Made by a program: the position numbers and the translations under genes. From contig NZ_JACWZY010000007.1 in the NCBI RefSeq assembly GCF_014699005.1, positions 62,001-126,000 of the forward strand: DNA of 64,000 nt, in the 5' to 3' direction. Positions 27,148-37,700 of this stretch are shown in pieces. This DNA comes from Spirosoma profusum (GTDB taxonomy: Bacteria; Bacteroidota; Bacteroidia; Cytophagales; Spirosomataceae). The notes under the pieces are model-generated. The model saw nothing but the letters and a program-made list of their open reading frames with translations. It was not told the DNA's origin and did not search any database. The stretch's first letter is position 1, and every line of letters begins with the position of its first letter.

Positions 27148-28509
27148 ATGACTGCTTTTCTCGAAACCAACAAACAGCGGTTTTTAGATGAACTGCTCGA
27201 ACTGTTGCGAATCCCATCTGTTTCGGCCGATTCCCGCTTCAAGGACGACGTGCGCCGAACCGCCGAATTTGTCAGGGATAAATTAACGGCGGCCGGATTG
27301 GATGAAGCCCAACTGTTCGAAACGGCTGGCCATCCCATCGTATACGCCGAAAAAATTGTAGATTCCGCCAAGCCTACGGTACTGGTATATGGTCACTACG
27401 ATGTTCAGCCCGCCGATCCGTATGAACTCTGGCATTCGCCCCCCTTTGAACCGACTATTCGTAACGAGCGGATCTACGCTCGTGGTGCCTGCGACGACAA
27501 AGGCCAGTTTTACATGCACATCAAAGCCATTGAAGCAATGGTGGCAACGGATGGTTTGCCCTGCAACGTAAAAGTGATGATTGAGGGCGAAGAAGAAGTT
27601 GGTTCCGATAATCTGGGCACTTTTGTTCGTGAACAAAGCGAATTACTTAAAGCCGACGTCATTCTGATTTCGGATACCAGCATCATTTCCAACGAAACGC
27701 CCTCACTCGAAACCGGCCTCCGCGGGCTTTCCTACGTAGAAGTTCAGGTTACGGGGCCGAATCGTGATTTGCACTCAGGCGTTTATGGCGGTGGTGTAGC
27801 AAATCCAGTCAACGTACTGTGCGAAATGATTGCATCGTTGCACGACGAAAACGGACGTATTAATATTCCTGGTTTTTACGATAAAGTGGCCGACCTCAGT
27901 GATGAGGAACGTAGCGAATTAGCGAAAGCACCGTTCGATCTGGAGGAATACAAGCGTGATCTGGGTATTAACGACGTAATGGGCGAAACAGGCTACTCGA
28001 CTAACGAGCGGACGTCGATTCGGCCAACGCTGGATGTGAATGGCATTTGGGGCGGTTATACGGGCGAGGGAGCCAAAACGGTACTGCCCTCGAAAGCATC
28101 GGCCAAAATCAGTATGCGATTGGTTCCTAACCAAACCCCCAACGAAATCACCGAACTGTTTACCAGGCACTTTACGTCCATTGCTCCGGCGGGTGTACAG
28201 GTGCAGGTAACGCCCCATCACGGTGGCATGCCCTACGTAACGCCCGTTGATTCAGTCGAATTTGAAGCGGCCAGTAAAGCCTTTGAAGAAGCCTGGGGTA
28301 AGAAACCCATTCCGACAAGGGGTGGAGGGAGTATTCCGATTACAGCACTATTCGAAGAGGTGTTAGGTATTAAATCGATTCTGATGGGCTTTGGTCTGGA
28401 TAGCGATGCACTGCACTCGCCTAACGAAAGTTACGGGTTATTCAATTTCTATAAAGGCATCGAAACCATTCCGTATTTCTATAAACACTACGCTGCCCTG
28501 AAGAGCTAA
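27148..28509 (+). CDS. M20-family metallodipeptidase
   Basis: About 453 residues from ATG 27148 (MTAFLETNKQRFLDEL). Zinc-ligand motifs are clear: VYGHYDVQPADP near residue 80 with the metal His, RGACDDKGQF near 114 with the bridging Asp, IEGEEEVGS near 147 with the catalytic Glu, and a late LHSPNE near 431. An inserted dimerisation domain lies in the middle. This is the dipeptidase-like branch of M20 (cytosolic non-specific dipeptidase), probably cleaving peptides in the cytoplasm. An upstream in-frame start at 27106 lies within A/T-rich repeat words and is rejected. Confidence 0.88.
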   Translation: MTAFLETNKQRFLDELLELLRIPSVSADSRFKDDVRRTAEFVRDKLTAAGLDEAQLFETAGHPIVYAEKIVDSAKPTVLVYGHYDVQPADPYELWHSPPFEPTIRNERIYARGACDDKGQFYMHIKAIEAMVATDGLPCNVKVMIEGEEEVGSDNLGTFVREQSELLKADVILISDTSIISNETPSLETGLRGLSYVEVQVTGPNRDLHSGVYGGGVANPVNVLCEMIASLHDENGRINIPGFYDKVADLSDEERSELAKAPFDLEEYKRDLGINDVMGETGYSTNERTSIRPTLDVNGIWGGYTGEGAKTVLPSKASAKISMRLVPNQTPNEITELFTRHFTSIAPAGVQVQVTPHHGGMPYVTPVDSVEFEAASKAFEEAWGKKPIPTRGGGSIPITALFEEVLGIKSILMGFGLDSDALHSPNESYGLFNFYKGIETIPYFYKHYAALKS

Positions 28510-28519
28510 TAGCCCGATG

Positions 28520-28598
28520 TCTGGGCCAAGCTCCAGCTTGGCCCGTGTAAAAAACTGGCTTGTTCTATCACGGGCCAAGCTGGAGCTTGGCCCAGACA
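28520..28598. terminator. Perfect 29 bp-stem hairpin with self-palindromic arms
   Basis: 28520-28548 pairs perfectly with 28570-28598 over 29 bp around a 21-base loop. Each arm itself contains an inverted repeat of GGGCCAAGCT and AGCTTGGCCC, so two alternative folds exist. The word recurs in the terminator at 61931-61964. Confidence 0.85.
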
Positions 28599-28615
28599 GA
28601 GTTGCTTTTATCCGT

Positions 28616-29980
28616 ATGAAAAAAACGCTGTTGTTTCTTTTACTAAGTTGTTGTTTTACAATAGTAGCCTCGGCTCAGCAGGGCCGTGTATTGACACCCG
28701 CCGAGCAGCGGCAAAAAGAGAAAATAGAAAAGGAGGTTCAGCGCGAACGACAGATTCGGGCCCAATGGTTGCAGGACCAACGGGACTATGAAGCCAAAAA
28801 GGCCGAAAAAGAACGGCAGCGTCAGGCAAAAAAAGCTGCGAAGGAGAATCCCGTCCAAAAATCGGCTCCTGCTCCGGTAGTAACGCCCACCACTACGTCG
28901 GCCCCAGCGACTGATGCGCCAGCAACGTCGGCTCCAGCCGTTGCTGAGCCTAGTCGTAAAGAAAAACGGGAGAATAAGAAAAAGGAGAAGGCTACCGAAC
29001 CGACACCCTCTCCGGCCACCACAACCCCAGTAACGACAGAAGCTCCTGCTGCAACCACACCGGCTCCTACGTCGGTCGAGCCTACGAAAGTGGCTGAGCC
29101 GGCAAAACCTAAACGGGAAAGAAAGCCGCGAGTTACCCCGAAGCCGGATTCTGCTGACGTAGCATCAGCTAATACCAGCGACCCCAACGTAGTACAGCCA
29201 CGAAAAGAGTTTCTGCCGAAAGGTCATTTGTTTGACCCGATCCTGCTTGACCCGCTCGAAGCGCAGACCTATGGAAGTGTATTGCCAGCCTACTGGACGG
29301 AAGGAAAAAAATATCCGGGAAGTATCGTTCCGTTTGCCTTTGGTTTTGCGAAGCCATTCTATCGACGTACCACCGCCGAGGGGCGTTCGTCGGAGTGGGT
29401 ACTGGATTTAGCATCGTTCACGCAATTTGAGGCTTATTACGATGCTAAAGCCGACCGCGCCCGGCGGACAATCATGAACAATGATTATAAAGTCAGTATC
29501 ATCTACAACCTTCGTCGGGGTGAGAATAACTACCGGTTCCGGGTATATCACCTCTCGTCGCACCTGGGCGATGATTACATCTACCGAAACCAGATTACGG
29601 CCCCAACGCCCAATTCGGTGAATTATGAATTGCTGGACGTAACGTACAGCCGAAATGTGAATAACTGGCGGCTCTACGGTGGCGCGGGTATTGTGCTACG
29701 TAAGTCGGAAGAGCGAAAGTTGCTGAGTGCGCAATTGGGCGCCTTCTATAAAAAGCCATCTCTCAAAGCGACCCGGCTGGTGGGTGGTCTGGATATTAAA
29801 TTCTGGCAGCAAACCGATTTTCGGCCCGGTATTCACGGAGGTATTGGCTTCGAACTAGGCCGGACACAGAACAATCTGACGTTCCTGCTGGAAGGTTATT
29901 CGGGTTTCCGACCCTACAGCCAGTTTGAAAATCAACAAACCTCCTGGATTGGCTTCGGCCTGTATCTGAACCCGTTCTGA
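28616..29980 (+). CDS. Secreted DUF1207-like outer-membrane protein with a Lys/Pro/Thr-rich linker
   Basis: A 454-residue protein from ATG 28616 (MKKTLLFLLLSCCF, signal peptide to about SAQQ). Residues ~25-85 are charged and helical, and ~85-225 form a low-complexity linker of Ala/Pro/Thr and Lys/Glu blocks. The C-terminal ~230 residues have the DUF1207 look: HLFDPILLDPLEAQTYGS, then YRFRVYHLSSHLGDDYI, then alternating strands ending in GFGLYLNPF, a terminal aromatic typical of outer-membrane barrels. The function of DUF1207 is unknown. An upstream in-frame start would encode the hairpin at 28520-28598 and is rejected. Confidence 0.75.
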   Translation: MKKTLLFLLLSCCFTIVASAQQGRVLTPAEQRQKEKIEKEVQRERQIRAQWLQDQRDYEAKKAEKERQRQAKKAAKENPVQKSAPAPVVTPTTTSAPATDAPATSAPAVAEPSRKEKRENKKKEKATEPTPSPATTTPVTTEAPAATTPAPTSVEPTKVAEPAKPKRERKPRVTPKPDSADVASANTSDPNVVQPRKEFLPKGHLFDPILLDPLEAQTYGSVLPAYWTEGKKYPGSIVPFAFGFAKPFYRRTTAEGRSSEWVLDLASFTQFEAYYDAKADRARRTIMNNDYKVSIIYNLRRGENNYRFRVYHLSSHLGDDYIYRNQITAPTPNSVNYELLDVTYSRNVNNWRLYGGAGIVLRKSEERKLLSAQLGAFYKKPSLKATRLVGGLDIKFWQQTDFRPGIHGGIGFELGRTQNNLTFLLEGYSGFRPYSQFENQQTSWIGFGLYLNPF

Positions 29981-29985
29981 TATAG

Positions 29986-30045
29986 GAAGTATGATGTATG
30001 CGATATGATGTAGAACGACGCATTATATCGCATACATCATACTTC
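29986..30045. repeat. Perfect 21 bp-stem hairpin upstream of purB
   Basis: 29986-30006 pairs perfectly with 30025-30045, loop 18 bases. It starts 5 bp after the upstream stop and ends 18 bp before the purB ATG. Words such as TATGATGT and CATACATCATA are shared with the gaps at 1031-1100 and about 27120. Confidence 0.8.
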
Positions 30046-30063
30046 ATACATTTTATATCCTAC

Positions 30064-31404
30064 ATGACTTTCTCCCCTCTCACGGCCATTTCGCCTATCG
30101 ACGGTCGTTACCGGTCGCAAGTTGATGCGCTGGCTCCTTATTTCTCGGAATACGGCCTGATTCATTATCGGGTACGTATCGAAATTGAATACTTCATTGC
30201 GCTTTGTGAGTGGCCGATTCCGCAATTAGCATCGGTAGAACCTGCACAGTTTACCGGACTTCGAGCGATCTATCAGAACTTTACAGAAGCCGATGCGCTA
30301 CGTATCAAGGAAATCGAGAAAACGACGAACCATGACGTAAAGGCGGTCGAGTATTTCATTAAGGAGAAATTGCAGGGTTCGCCGGTTGAGCCGTTTTTAG
30401 AGTTTATTCACTTCGGACTGACCTCGCAGGATATCAATAATACGGCTACACCACTGCTTCTAAGCGAAGCCCTCGAAACAGAAATAGTGCCGACGTATCG
30501 ACAGGTTTTTGTTCGTTTGCAGGAGCTGGCTCAGCAATGGGACAACGTACCAATGCTGGCCCGCACACACGGGCAGCCTGCTTCGCCTACGCGCTTGGGC
30601 AAAGAGTTGATGGTCTTCGTGGAACGTATCGAAAAGCAGCTTCATTTGCTGGATTCCATTCCGACGGCGGCAAAATTTGGTGGTGCGACTGGAAATTTCA
30701 ACGCTCACGTAGTAGCCTATCCGAACGAAGACTGGAAAAAATTCGGCGATAAATTCGTAGAAAGTCTGGGTATGGTACGTAGTCAGTTTACCACTCAGAT
30801 TGAGCATTACGATATGTTGGCCGCTACGTTCGATGCCTTCAAGCGGTTGAATACCATCCTCATTGACCTCGACCGGGATATCTGGACTTACGTATCAATG
30901 AACTATTTCAAGCAGCGACTGAAAGAGGGAGAAGTCGGTTCGTCGGCTATGCCGCACAAAGTAAACCCCATTGATTTTGAAAATTCGGAAGGGAATCTGG
31001 GGATTGCCAACGCCTTATTCGAGCATTTATCGGCCAAGTTGCCTATCTCGCGGCTCCAGCGCGATTTAACCGATTCGACCGTGCTACGTAGTACCGGCGT
31101 TCCGTTTGCCCATTCTGTGATTGCCCTAAAATCGCTGTTGAAAGGATTGAATAAGCTGGAACTGAACGTAGCAGCACTTAACGCTGATTTGGAAGATAAC
31201 TGGGCCGTAGTGGCCGAAGCAATCCAAACCGTTCTCCGACGCGAGGCATATCCGAAGCCCTATGAAGCACTGAAGGCGTTAACGCGTACCAATGAAAAAG
31301 TTACGGAACAAACCATCAGCCAGTTTATTGATGAATTGAACGTAACGGATGCTGTAAAAACTGAATTGCGAGCCATCACGCCGTTTACTTATACCGGGAT
31401 TTAG
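30064..31404 (+). CDS. purB: Adenylosuccinate lyase
   Basis: About 446 residues from ATG 30064 (MTFSPLTAISPIDGRYRSQV). PurB catalyses two fumarate-releasing steps in purine synthesis. The fumarase/aspartase signature appears as GSSAMPHKVNPIDFENSEGN near residue 293. The N-terminal ISPIDGRY and the segment HFGLTSQDINNTA near 118 are also typical. Length agrees with the longer, E. coli-like PurB branch. The in-frame start at 29998 lies inside the preceding hairpin and is rejected. Confidence 0.95.
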   Translation: MTFSPLTAISPIDGRYRSQVDALAPYFSEYGLIHYRVRIEIEYFIALCEWPIPQLASVEPAQFTGLRAIYQNFTEADALRIKEIEKTTNHDVKAVEYFIKEKLQGSPVEPFLEFIHFGLTSQDINNTATPLLLSEALETEIVPTYRQVFVRLQELAQQWDNVPMLARTHGQPASPTRLGKELMVFVERIEKQLHLLDSIPTAAKFGGATGNFNAHVVAYPNEDWKKFGDKFVESLGMVRSQFTTQIEHYDMLAATFDAFKRLNTILIDLDRDIWTYVSMNYFKQRLKEGEVGSSAMPHKVNPIDFENSEGNLGIANALFEHLSAKLPISRLQRDLTDSTVLRSTGVPFAHSVIALKSLLKGLNKLELNVAALNADLEDNWAVVAEAIQTVLRREAYPKPYEALKALTRTNEKVTEQTISQFIDELNVTDAVKTELRAITPFTYTGI

Positions 31405-31724
31405 GGATTTTTACTGTTTTCTATGTTTAAAAAGGTAATTCCAATTATATATAGATATCCTCATCGATTACATCTATTATTCTATTTTATAGATAAGGGT
31501 TGGCATACTATTTGATATTATAATTAAAGGAGTTACTTACTGGGTAGTTAGTTTGTTGGTAGGTATATCGAAAACTGTAAGCCGAATACATAGGGTACCG
31601 AATAATATATAGTAGGTAAGTTATAGTTATTGATTTGCCCCAAGGCATAGCCTTTGTAATCCGTATGACGGGTGCAAAGGCTATGCCTTTTGTGCTTTAA
31701 TGTACCTCCCTAATAATCTACCGT
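31405..31724. other. A/T-rich gap between purB and the giant secreted protein gene
   Basis: 320 bp without a convincing gene. It is strongly A/T-rich and contains a perfect 15 bp inverted repeat at 31642-31656 and 31675-31689 ending 35 bp before the next ATG. I found no exact TAnnTTTG element; the nearest is TACTATTTG near 31508, with one base too many in the spacer. Confidence 0.6.
31642..31689. repeat. 15 bp-stem hairpin upstream of the giant gene
   Basis: AAGGCATAGCCTTTG pairs perfectly with CAAAGGCTATGCCTT around an 18-base loop. It could be a leader hairpin or the terminator of the preceding unit. Confidence 0.7.
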
Positions 31725-34700
31725 ATGTCCACTTGTACTTTGACAGGCTTCTGTCGCTGGGGAAATCGTACCCCCACCGACCGAAGCCAGGTTTCGTTTC
31801 CGATACGTAATAATCTAATTGCTTTCCTGCTAAAACTTGTTAAGCTAGAAATTATTGGGCTGTTGTTGCTTGGTATGAGTGTTGCTCAGGCGCAATACCT
31901 TCAATGGAGCACATCGGCGCCCAATAAACATGCTGGCCAGGGAGTTGCCCATAAAATTGGCCCCGATGGCGCTATTTACGTATTGACCGAAGGTCAGAAC
32001 AACGCATCGGGCTACTCAACTGGCGATATAAAGGAGTTTGGGCCGCCTTTATGGGGAGCGGGTGGTGGTTATAACGCGATTTTATCGAAATACTCGCCCG
32101 ACGGTAATACGTTGTTGTGGGTACGAATCTTCAATGGGGGCGACAACAGCAGTTTTGCACCATTGGATTTCGAACTGGCGCCAAACGGCGAACTGGTTCT
32201 GCTTTGTTCAGTGAACGGAAGTGATCACGTACCAGCACTGATTACACCCAACGGCTTCCAGACGAGCCCGTCCAACGGGAACGTAGCGATTCTGATGAAG
32301 CTATCGCCAGATGGTAAAACGATTAATTACGGTACGTATCTGGGATCTGTTAATGGTGGCGCCAACGAGCGGTCGAGGTTCTGGAATGAATCGCCTTATT
32401 TCCAGAATCTGATTGTCGCTCCAGATGGCGCTATGATTCTGATGCTCCAGAACCAAACCTGGTCGGGGGCCTTACCAACTACGCCCAACGCCTACCAGGC
32501 CATGCCAAAAGGAGGTAGCGACGACCCTTACATGGCTATTTTCAATCAGGATGGCACGTTACGTTACGCTTCGTATTACTCGACCAACGCACCCGGCGCC
32601 CAATTTCCAACCGATATTCTGGCGGATGCGGATGGAAGTTTCCACGTAACGTATCGAAATGGCAACGGTCATATGCTGCCCGTTACGCCCGGAACCGCCT
32701 ACGCTACTCCATCGCTGGCCAATCAGGTAGGGTACATTGGCCATTATAATTCGTCGGGTCAGCTAATGGAAGCGACGTCCTTGCCTGGAACGCAGGTGCA
32801 GGGCATTCGGAAACGGCCCAACGGAAATATTGTGGTAATGGGCGTTCTGACCACACCCGCCGAATTTACGATTGTGGGTTCGTCGCCTTATACGGCCTCG
32901 CAGAACGGGCAATTAACATTGACCGAATTCGACCCGACGTTACGAACAGTAATTCGAAGCGTAGTGATTAGCCCCGGCAATGTGGATGCGTCGGATATGG
33001 AGATTGACGAGCAGGGGCGGATTCACATCAGCGGGAAAGCCAATGCAGCGGGGGCCATCAGTCCGACACCGGGTGCGCTGCATTCATCGTTTGGCAACAA
33101 CAATACGTATTACCTGGTAGTCGACTGCAATTTTGATAAGGTTCTATACGCTACGTATCTGAATACCGGCGAAAACAACGCCACCACGGGCGCTTACGAT
33201 CTGGAACTGAGTGGCTGTCGGGCGACCATTCTGGCGACAGCCGGTTCGCAGCAGCCTTACCCGGTTACACCAATCGGGCTAGCCAATGACGGTACGTCAA
33301 CGCTGACGGGCTATAACCTGACCGCTAATCCGGAAGGGTCTACGGTTTACCTGACTGCCTTCAATTTTGCGAAATACGTCCCTACTACAAATACAATTGC
33401 GGCTACCGTTACTTCCTATTGCGAAGGAGCGGGATTATTTCCGATAACTGGCTCGAGGCTAACCTATACAACGCCTACCCTCAAAGGAGTCGCCGATGCT
33501 AATCCGGCTCCTTACTCGCTGTATTATCAGTGGCAAAGCAGCGCGTCGATGGCTGGTCCGTGGACCGATATTCCAGGTGCGACGACCAAAGATTATACAC
33601 CGGTTTCCTTAACGGCCGGATCAGTTTTCTTTCGTCGGGCCGGTCGGCAAACACCTTTCGATGCTACGTGTTCTCCCGCTGCCAGTTGCGTCGAAACGAA
33701 TTACAGCAACGTAGTAGAATACACGGTTTCGGGAAATAAAGCCGCTTCGACAAATCTGGCCAGCCAGCCGTACGGTATTTGTAGTGGTGCTACGTTGTCG
33801 TTAAACGTAGTAATTACGCCGGGAAGCGATGGCGACCACGGCGCCTATGCCTACCAACTTAGTCCCTTAGGTGGAGGATCGCCGGTTTTTTCGGGAACCG
33901 TTGCTACGTCGGCAACACCAATTACGTTGCCCATTACCACCGAAGGTGAGTTTTGGCTGAACGTAACGGATAGTCGAGGCTGCACTAGTTATGATACGTT
34001 AAAAACGCTATTCTTCGACATAAAACTTCCCGCCCGAACGGTGTTTACCTGCGGAAATTCAAGCGTTACGTTGGGACCACCGGCCTTACCGCCAACCTAT
34101 GCCAACGTACCAACCAATACGTTCAGCTGGTCGCCGACGGCCGGGCTCGACAATCCGAACGGCATCAATCCAAGACTATCCAACTTACCGGCACCGGGCG
34201 CATCGCAGGATTATTATCTGGATTTCAACGGCTGCCGTATCGATACCGTTACGGTGACCAACCAAAGCGTGACACCGCTACCGATGTTACCCAGTTTGAC
34301 TGTCTGTCAGGGTGATACGGTTCGGCTGGGTCAGGGGCTCACGGTGCAGGCTGGCGTCGATTACCGATGGGCGCCGGGCCTTGGTATTGCCGACCCTGCT
34401 TCTATTCACCCACTTTTAACGGCTTCGTTTGCTCCGCAAGGTGCGAATACACTAACGTATACCGTACAGGCTTCCAACGGCGTATCGGGTTGTCTACAAA
34501 CTACAAATCAGCAGGTTACCATCTTCAAAACGCCAAATAATGCCTTTAATCATATCCAGCCTTACGTGTATTGCGCGCAGGCAGGGCCACCAGCCGCGAC
34601 CCATTTTGGCACTCCTTCCGAAACCGGAATCATGTATAGCTGGACGGCGGTTGTCACGAATTTATCGGCTACACAAGGCGTACCGACCCCCGAACAGGCG

Positions 34701-37700
34701 CTGACTTTTTTGAATAGCACAACCGCTTCGAACGTATCGATGCAGATGCCCGGCTCCGGAATCCCGAACGGCGGACTGGCGGATGGTGCGTATGACATTA
34801 TGTATATCCGAACCAGCCAGAACACCGTTAATGGGAGTTGTGCGCGGGCTGATACGGCCATTCTTCGATACATGATTGGTTGTGGTCCCGGTGGCGATTT
34901 CTGCCAACTCGACCAGAAAGGAGGTACTGAAGGCCAATGCGGTGGTTCTACTACGACCATCGGTCCCATCACTACGGCTGCCAATGGCATTTACACCTGG
35001 TCGCCAGTCGCTGGTTTGTCAGACCCGAATACCGGTTTGCCTTTAACACCGGGTGGGCCACATCCAGCCAGAGTAATTGCGAATCCGTCGGGGCTGGTGG
35101 CCATCGTGTATACGTTGGCGCTGGCGTTACCCGGCGTACCCGATACGTGCCGGGTGTTTGTGAAAGTCTTTCCAGCGCAGGCGTCATTACCGGTTACGTC
35201 CTACTCATCGCCACTTGCTGCCTGTAAGGGAAGTACTGTACAGATTCAGGAGACACCCATTCCGGGATATACGTATCAGTGGACGCCGGGAATCGTTGTT
35301 AACGATTCGACGATAGCAAACCCCACTACGTTGCCTTTAACGTCAGATAAAACCCTGTATGTGAACGTAACAGATGCTGCAACGGGTTGTTCGGTACGTG
35401 ATACGGTAGCCATTCTGGTAACGCCAATCGATAACAGTGCCGGTGCCGATGGTACGTATTGCGAACCATCAGGCGGTAGTGTTACGATTGGAACAGCGGC
35501 AAAATCGGGGTATACCTATTCCTGGTTTTCGCCAACAACGGGCGTTACGTTCACTTCGACTACCAGTGCCATCACCAACGTTACTATCGCTCCCAATACT
35601 CCTGGTCCGATCTTGTTTATCCGGAATGCAACCAATGGCAATACTTCGGCCAATTGTTCGTACGCCGATACAGTTTACTACCGACCGTTTACCTCGCTCT
35701 CGCTACGTATACCAACGCCCGGACGCTTGTGTAATGGGGGAGGAGGCTCCATAATTATTGGCCCTGTTTCCGACCCAAACCTAACGTATCTGTGGTCGAC
35801 GGGAGAGACGACAGCTCAGATTAGTGTATCCGCAACCGGAATGTATTCGGTAACGGCTGGGCAGGGATTATGTATCGCAACGGCAAACGTTGACGTCCAG
35901 CCAGCCATCGAACCAACGGTGAATTTTGATGCAAGTCCAATTCCGGTACCCTGTAATGGCCCTTTACTGATTGGCGTAAACAACTCGCCCGATGGCGGCT
36001 GGAGTTATAGCTGGAGTCCGTTCACGGATGTTTCGTCGTCGGCCAGAGACATGTCTACCATCAGCGTTTTCCCAAGCGCACCAACGGAATATACCCTGAC
36101 GGCTAATCACGTAACGGGTTGCGTAAAGACGTTTGTTTTCCCGGTTCCGGCTGCCAGCTACGTAGCGATTCTGCCCACGTCGCTCAACTTCTGCGAAGGC
36201 GATGGCCGTCCGCGCGAAATTCCCCTGAACGTACCGCCCCAGGGTAGTACTGTAACCTGGATCGCCAGCCCAGCCAGCGCAACAGCTTATTTAAGCTCAG
36301 TAACGGACAGCCGACCTATCTTCGACATTACGTCGGCTTCTGCCGGTACGTATAGCTACACCGCCACTGTGACGTATGGAAATGGTTGCGTATCAACGGT
36401 TTCGGTGTTGGTGAAAGTAGGAAAAGCTGCGACTGTTCTGGCAGGGGAAGATAAAACCGTTTGTCTGGGAAATTGTGTACAGATTGGCACGCCAGCACGG
36501 ATCGGCTACAGTTATGAATGGACGACGATACCGTATGATGCCACGAAAGTAGCGCAGATTTCAAACCGGACGTCGGCTATGCCTACTGTCTGCCCCACCT
36601 CGAATACGACGTATCAGGTTAGCTATTACGATGCGTCGTCAGGTTGTTCGTTCAGCGATGATCTCATCGTGCAGGCTACCACCGCCAACCCAACTTTAAC
36701 CGTTAAAAATCTGAATGTGGCTTGCCAGAATGCCAGCGGTAACGCTACGTTCGATCTGGCCAACGCTATCCTGACGAATACCGGAACAACAACGAGCTAT
36801 TTCGCCGATGCAACTGCCAGCATTCCAGTCGCCAATCCGATTTCGCTACCAACAACGTATTACATTAAGTCGGTTTCGTCTGATGGATTCTGTTCAACGG
36901 TGAAACCTGTTAGTGTTTCGTTCACTGCTTTTGCTGACGTTAAGGCAGTTGCTACGTCGCCAGTTTGCAGCACCAACGGCACTGGTACGTCGGTAAAAGG
37001 ATATGTAACGCTGAGCGATTACGTAGCGGGCAGTACGTATCAATACGTGGAAGGGATTGATTTTGCGACTGGCACGAAAATTCCGGCCAGCCCGGCAAAC
37101 CTGACCGGTTTTTCATCAGTGATTATTCAGAATCTGGATGACACTGTATTGCCGAAAACTTACACGATTCGGGTATTTAACCCGACAGATCCAACCTGCT
37201 ATTCCGAAAAACAGGTGACGGCTCAGCCATCGGGCTGCTGCTTCAAACCCGTTGCTGGCCCAGACCAGACAATCTGTGCGCCAGCTACAACGGCGAACGT
37301 AACGGCGGCTGGTGCTGGCGAAACATGGTCAGTTCAAACGGGCAATCCAGCAACCGCCAGCATTACGCAGCAGGGCGAAATTTCGGGCATGACCGCCGAC
37401 GGTACGTATCACTTCATTCTCACCGTTGGCACAGGCTGCACCGATACGTTACAAATTATACGTAGTACGCCCATTAGCCTAACCGTTTCGCCCGGCCAAT
37501 GTAATACGGTAACAAACCAGTACACGGTCAGTGGAACGGTTTCGCTTACCAATGCTCAGTTGGGTGACTTGATTATTTCTGATGGAACAGCCAGTACTAC
37601 GCTAACGATTGCCAACAGCACAACGACAGTCCCCTTCTCGTTTTCGGGCTTAACATCGGACGGGGCCAGTCATACGGTGGTTGCGATGCTCAGTAGTTGT

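Noticed and set aside
28517-28615. Longer N terminus for the DUF1207-like gene
   Set aside because: The extra residues are the translated hairpin at 28520-28598; a clean signal peptide begins at ATG 28616.
29998-30063. Longer N terminus for purB
   Set aside because: It is read from the hairpin; the conserved PurB start is at ATG 30064.
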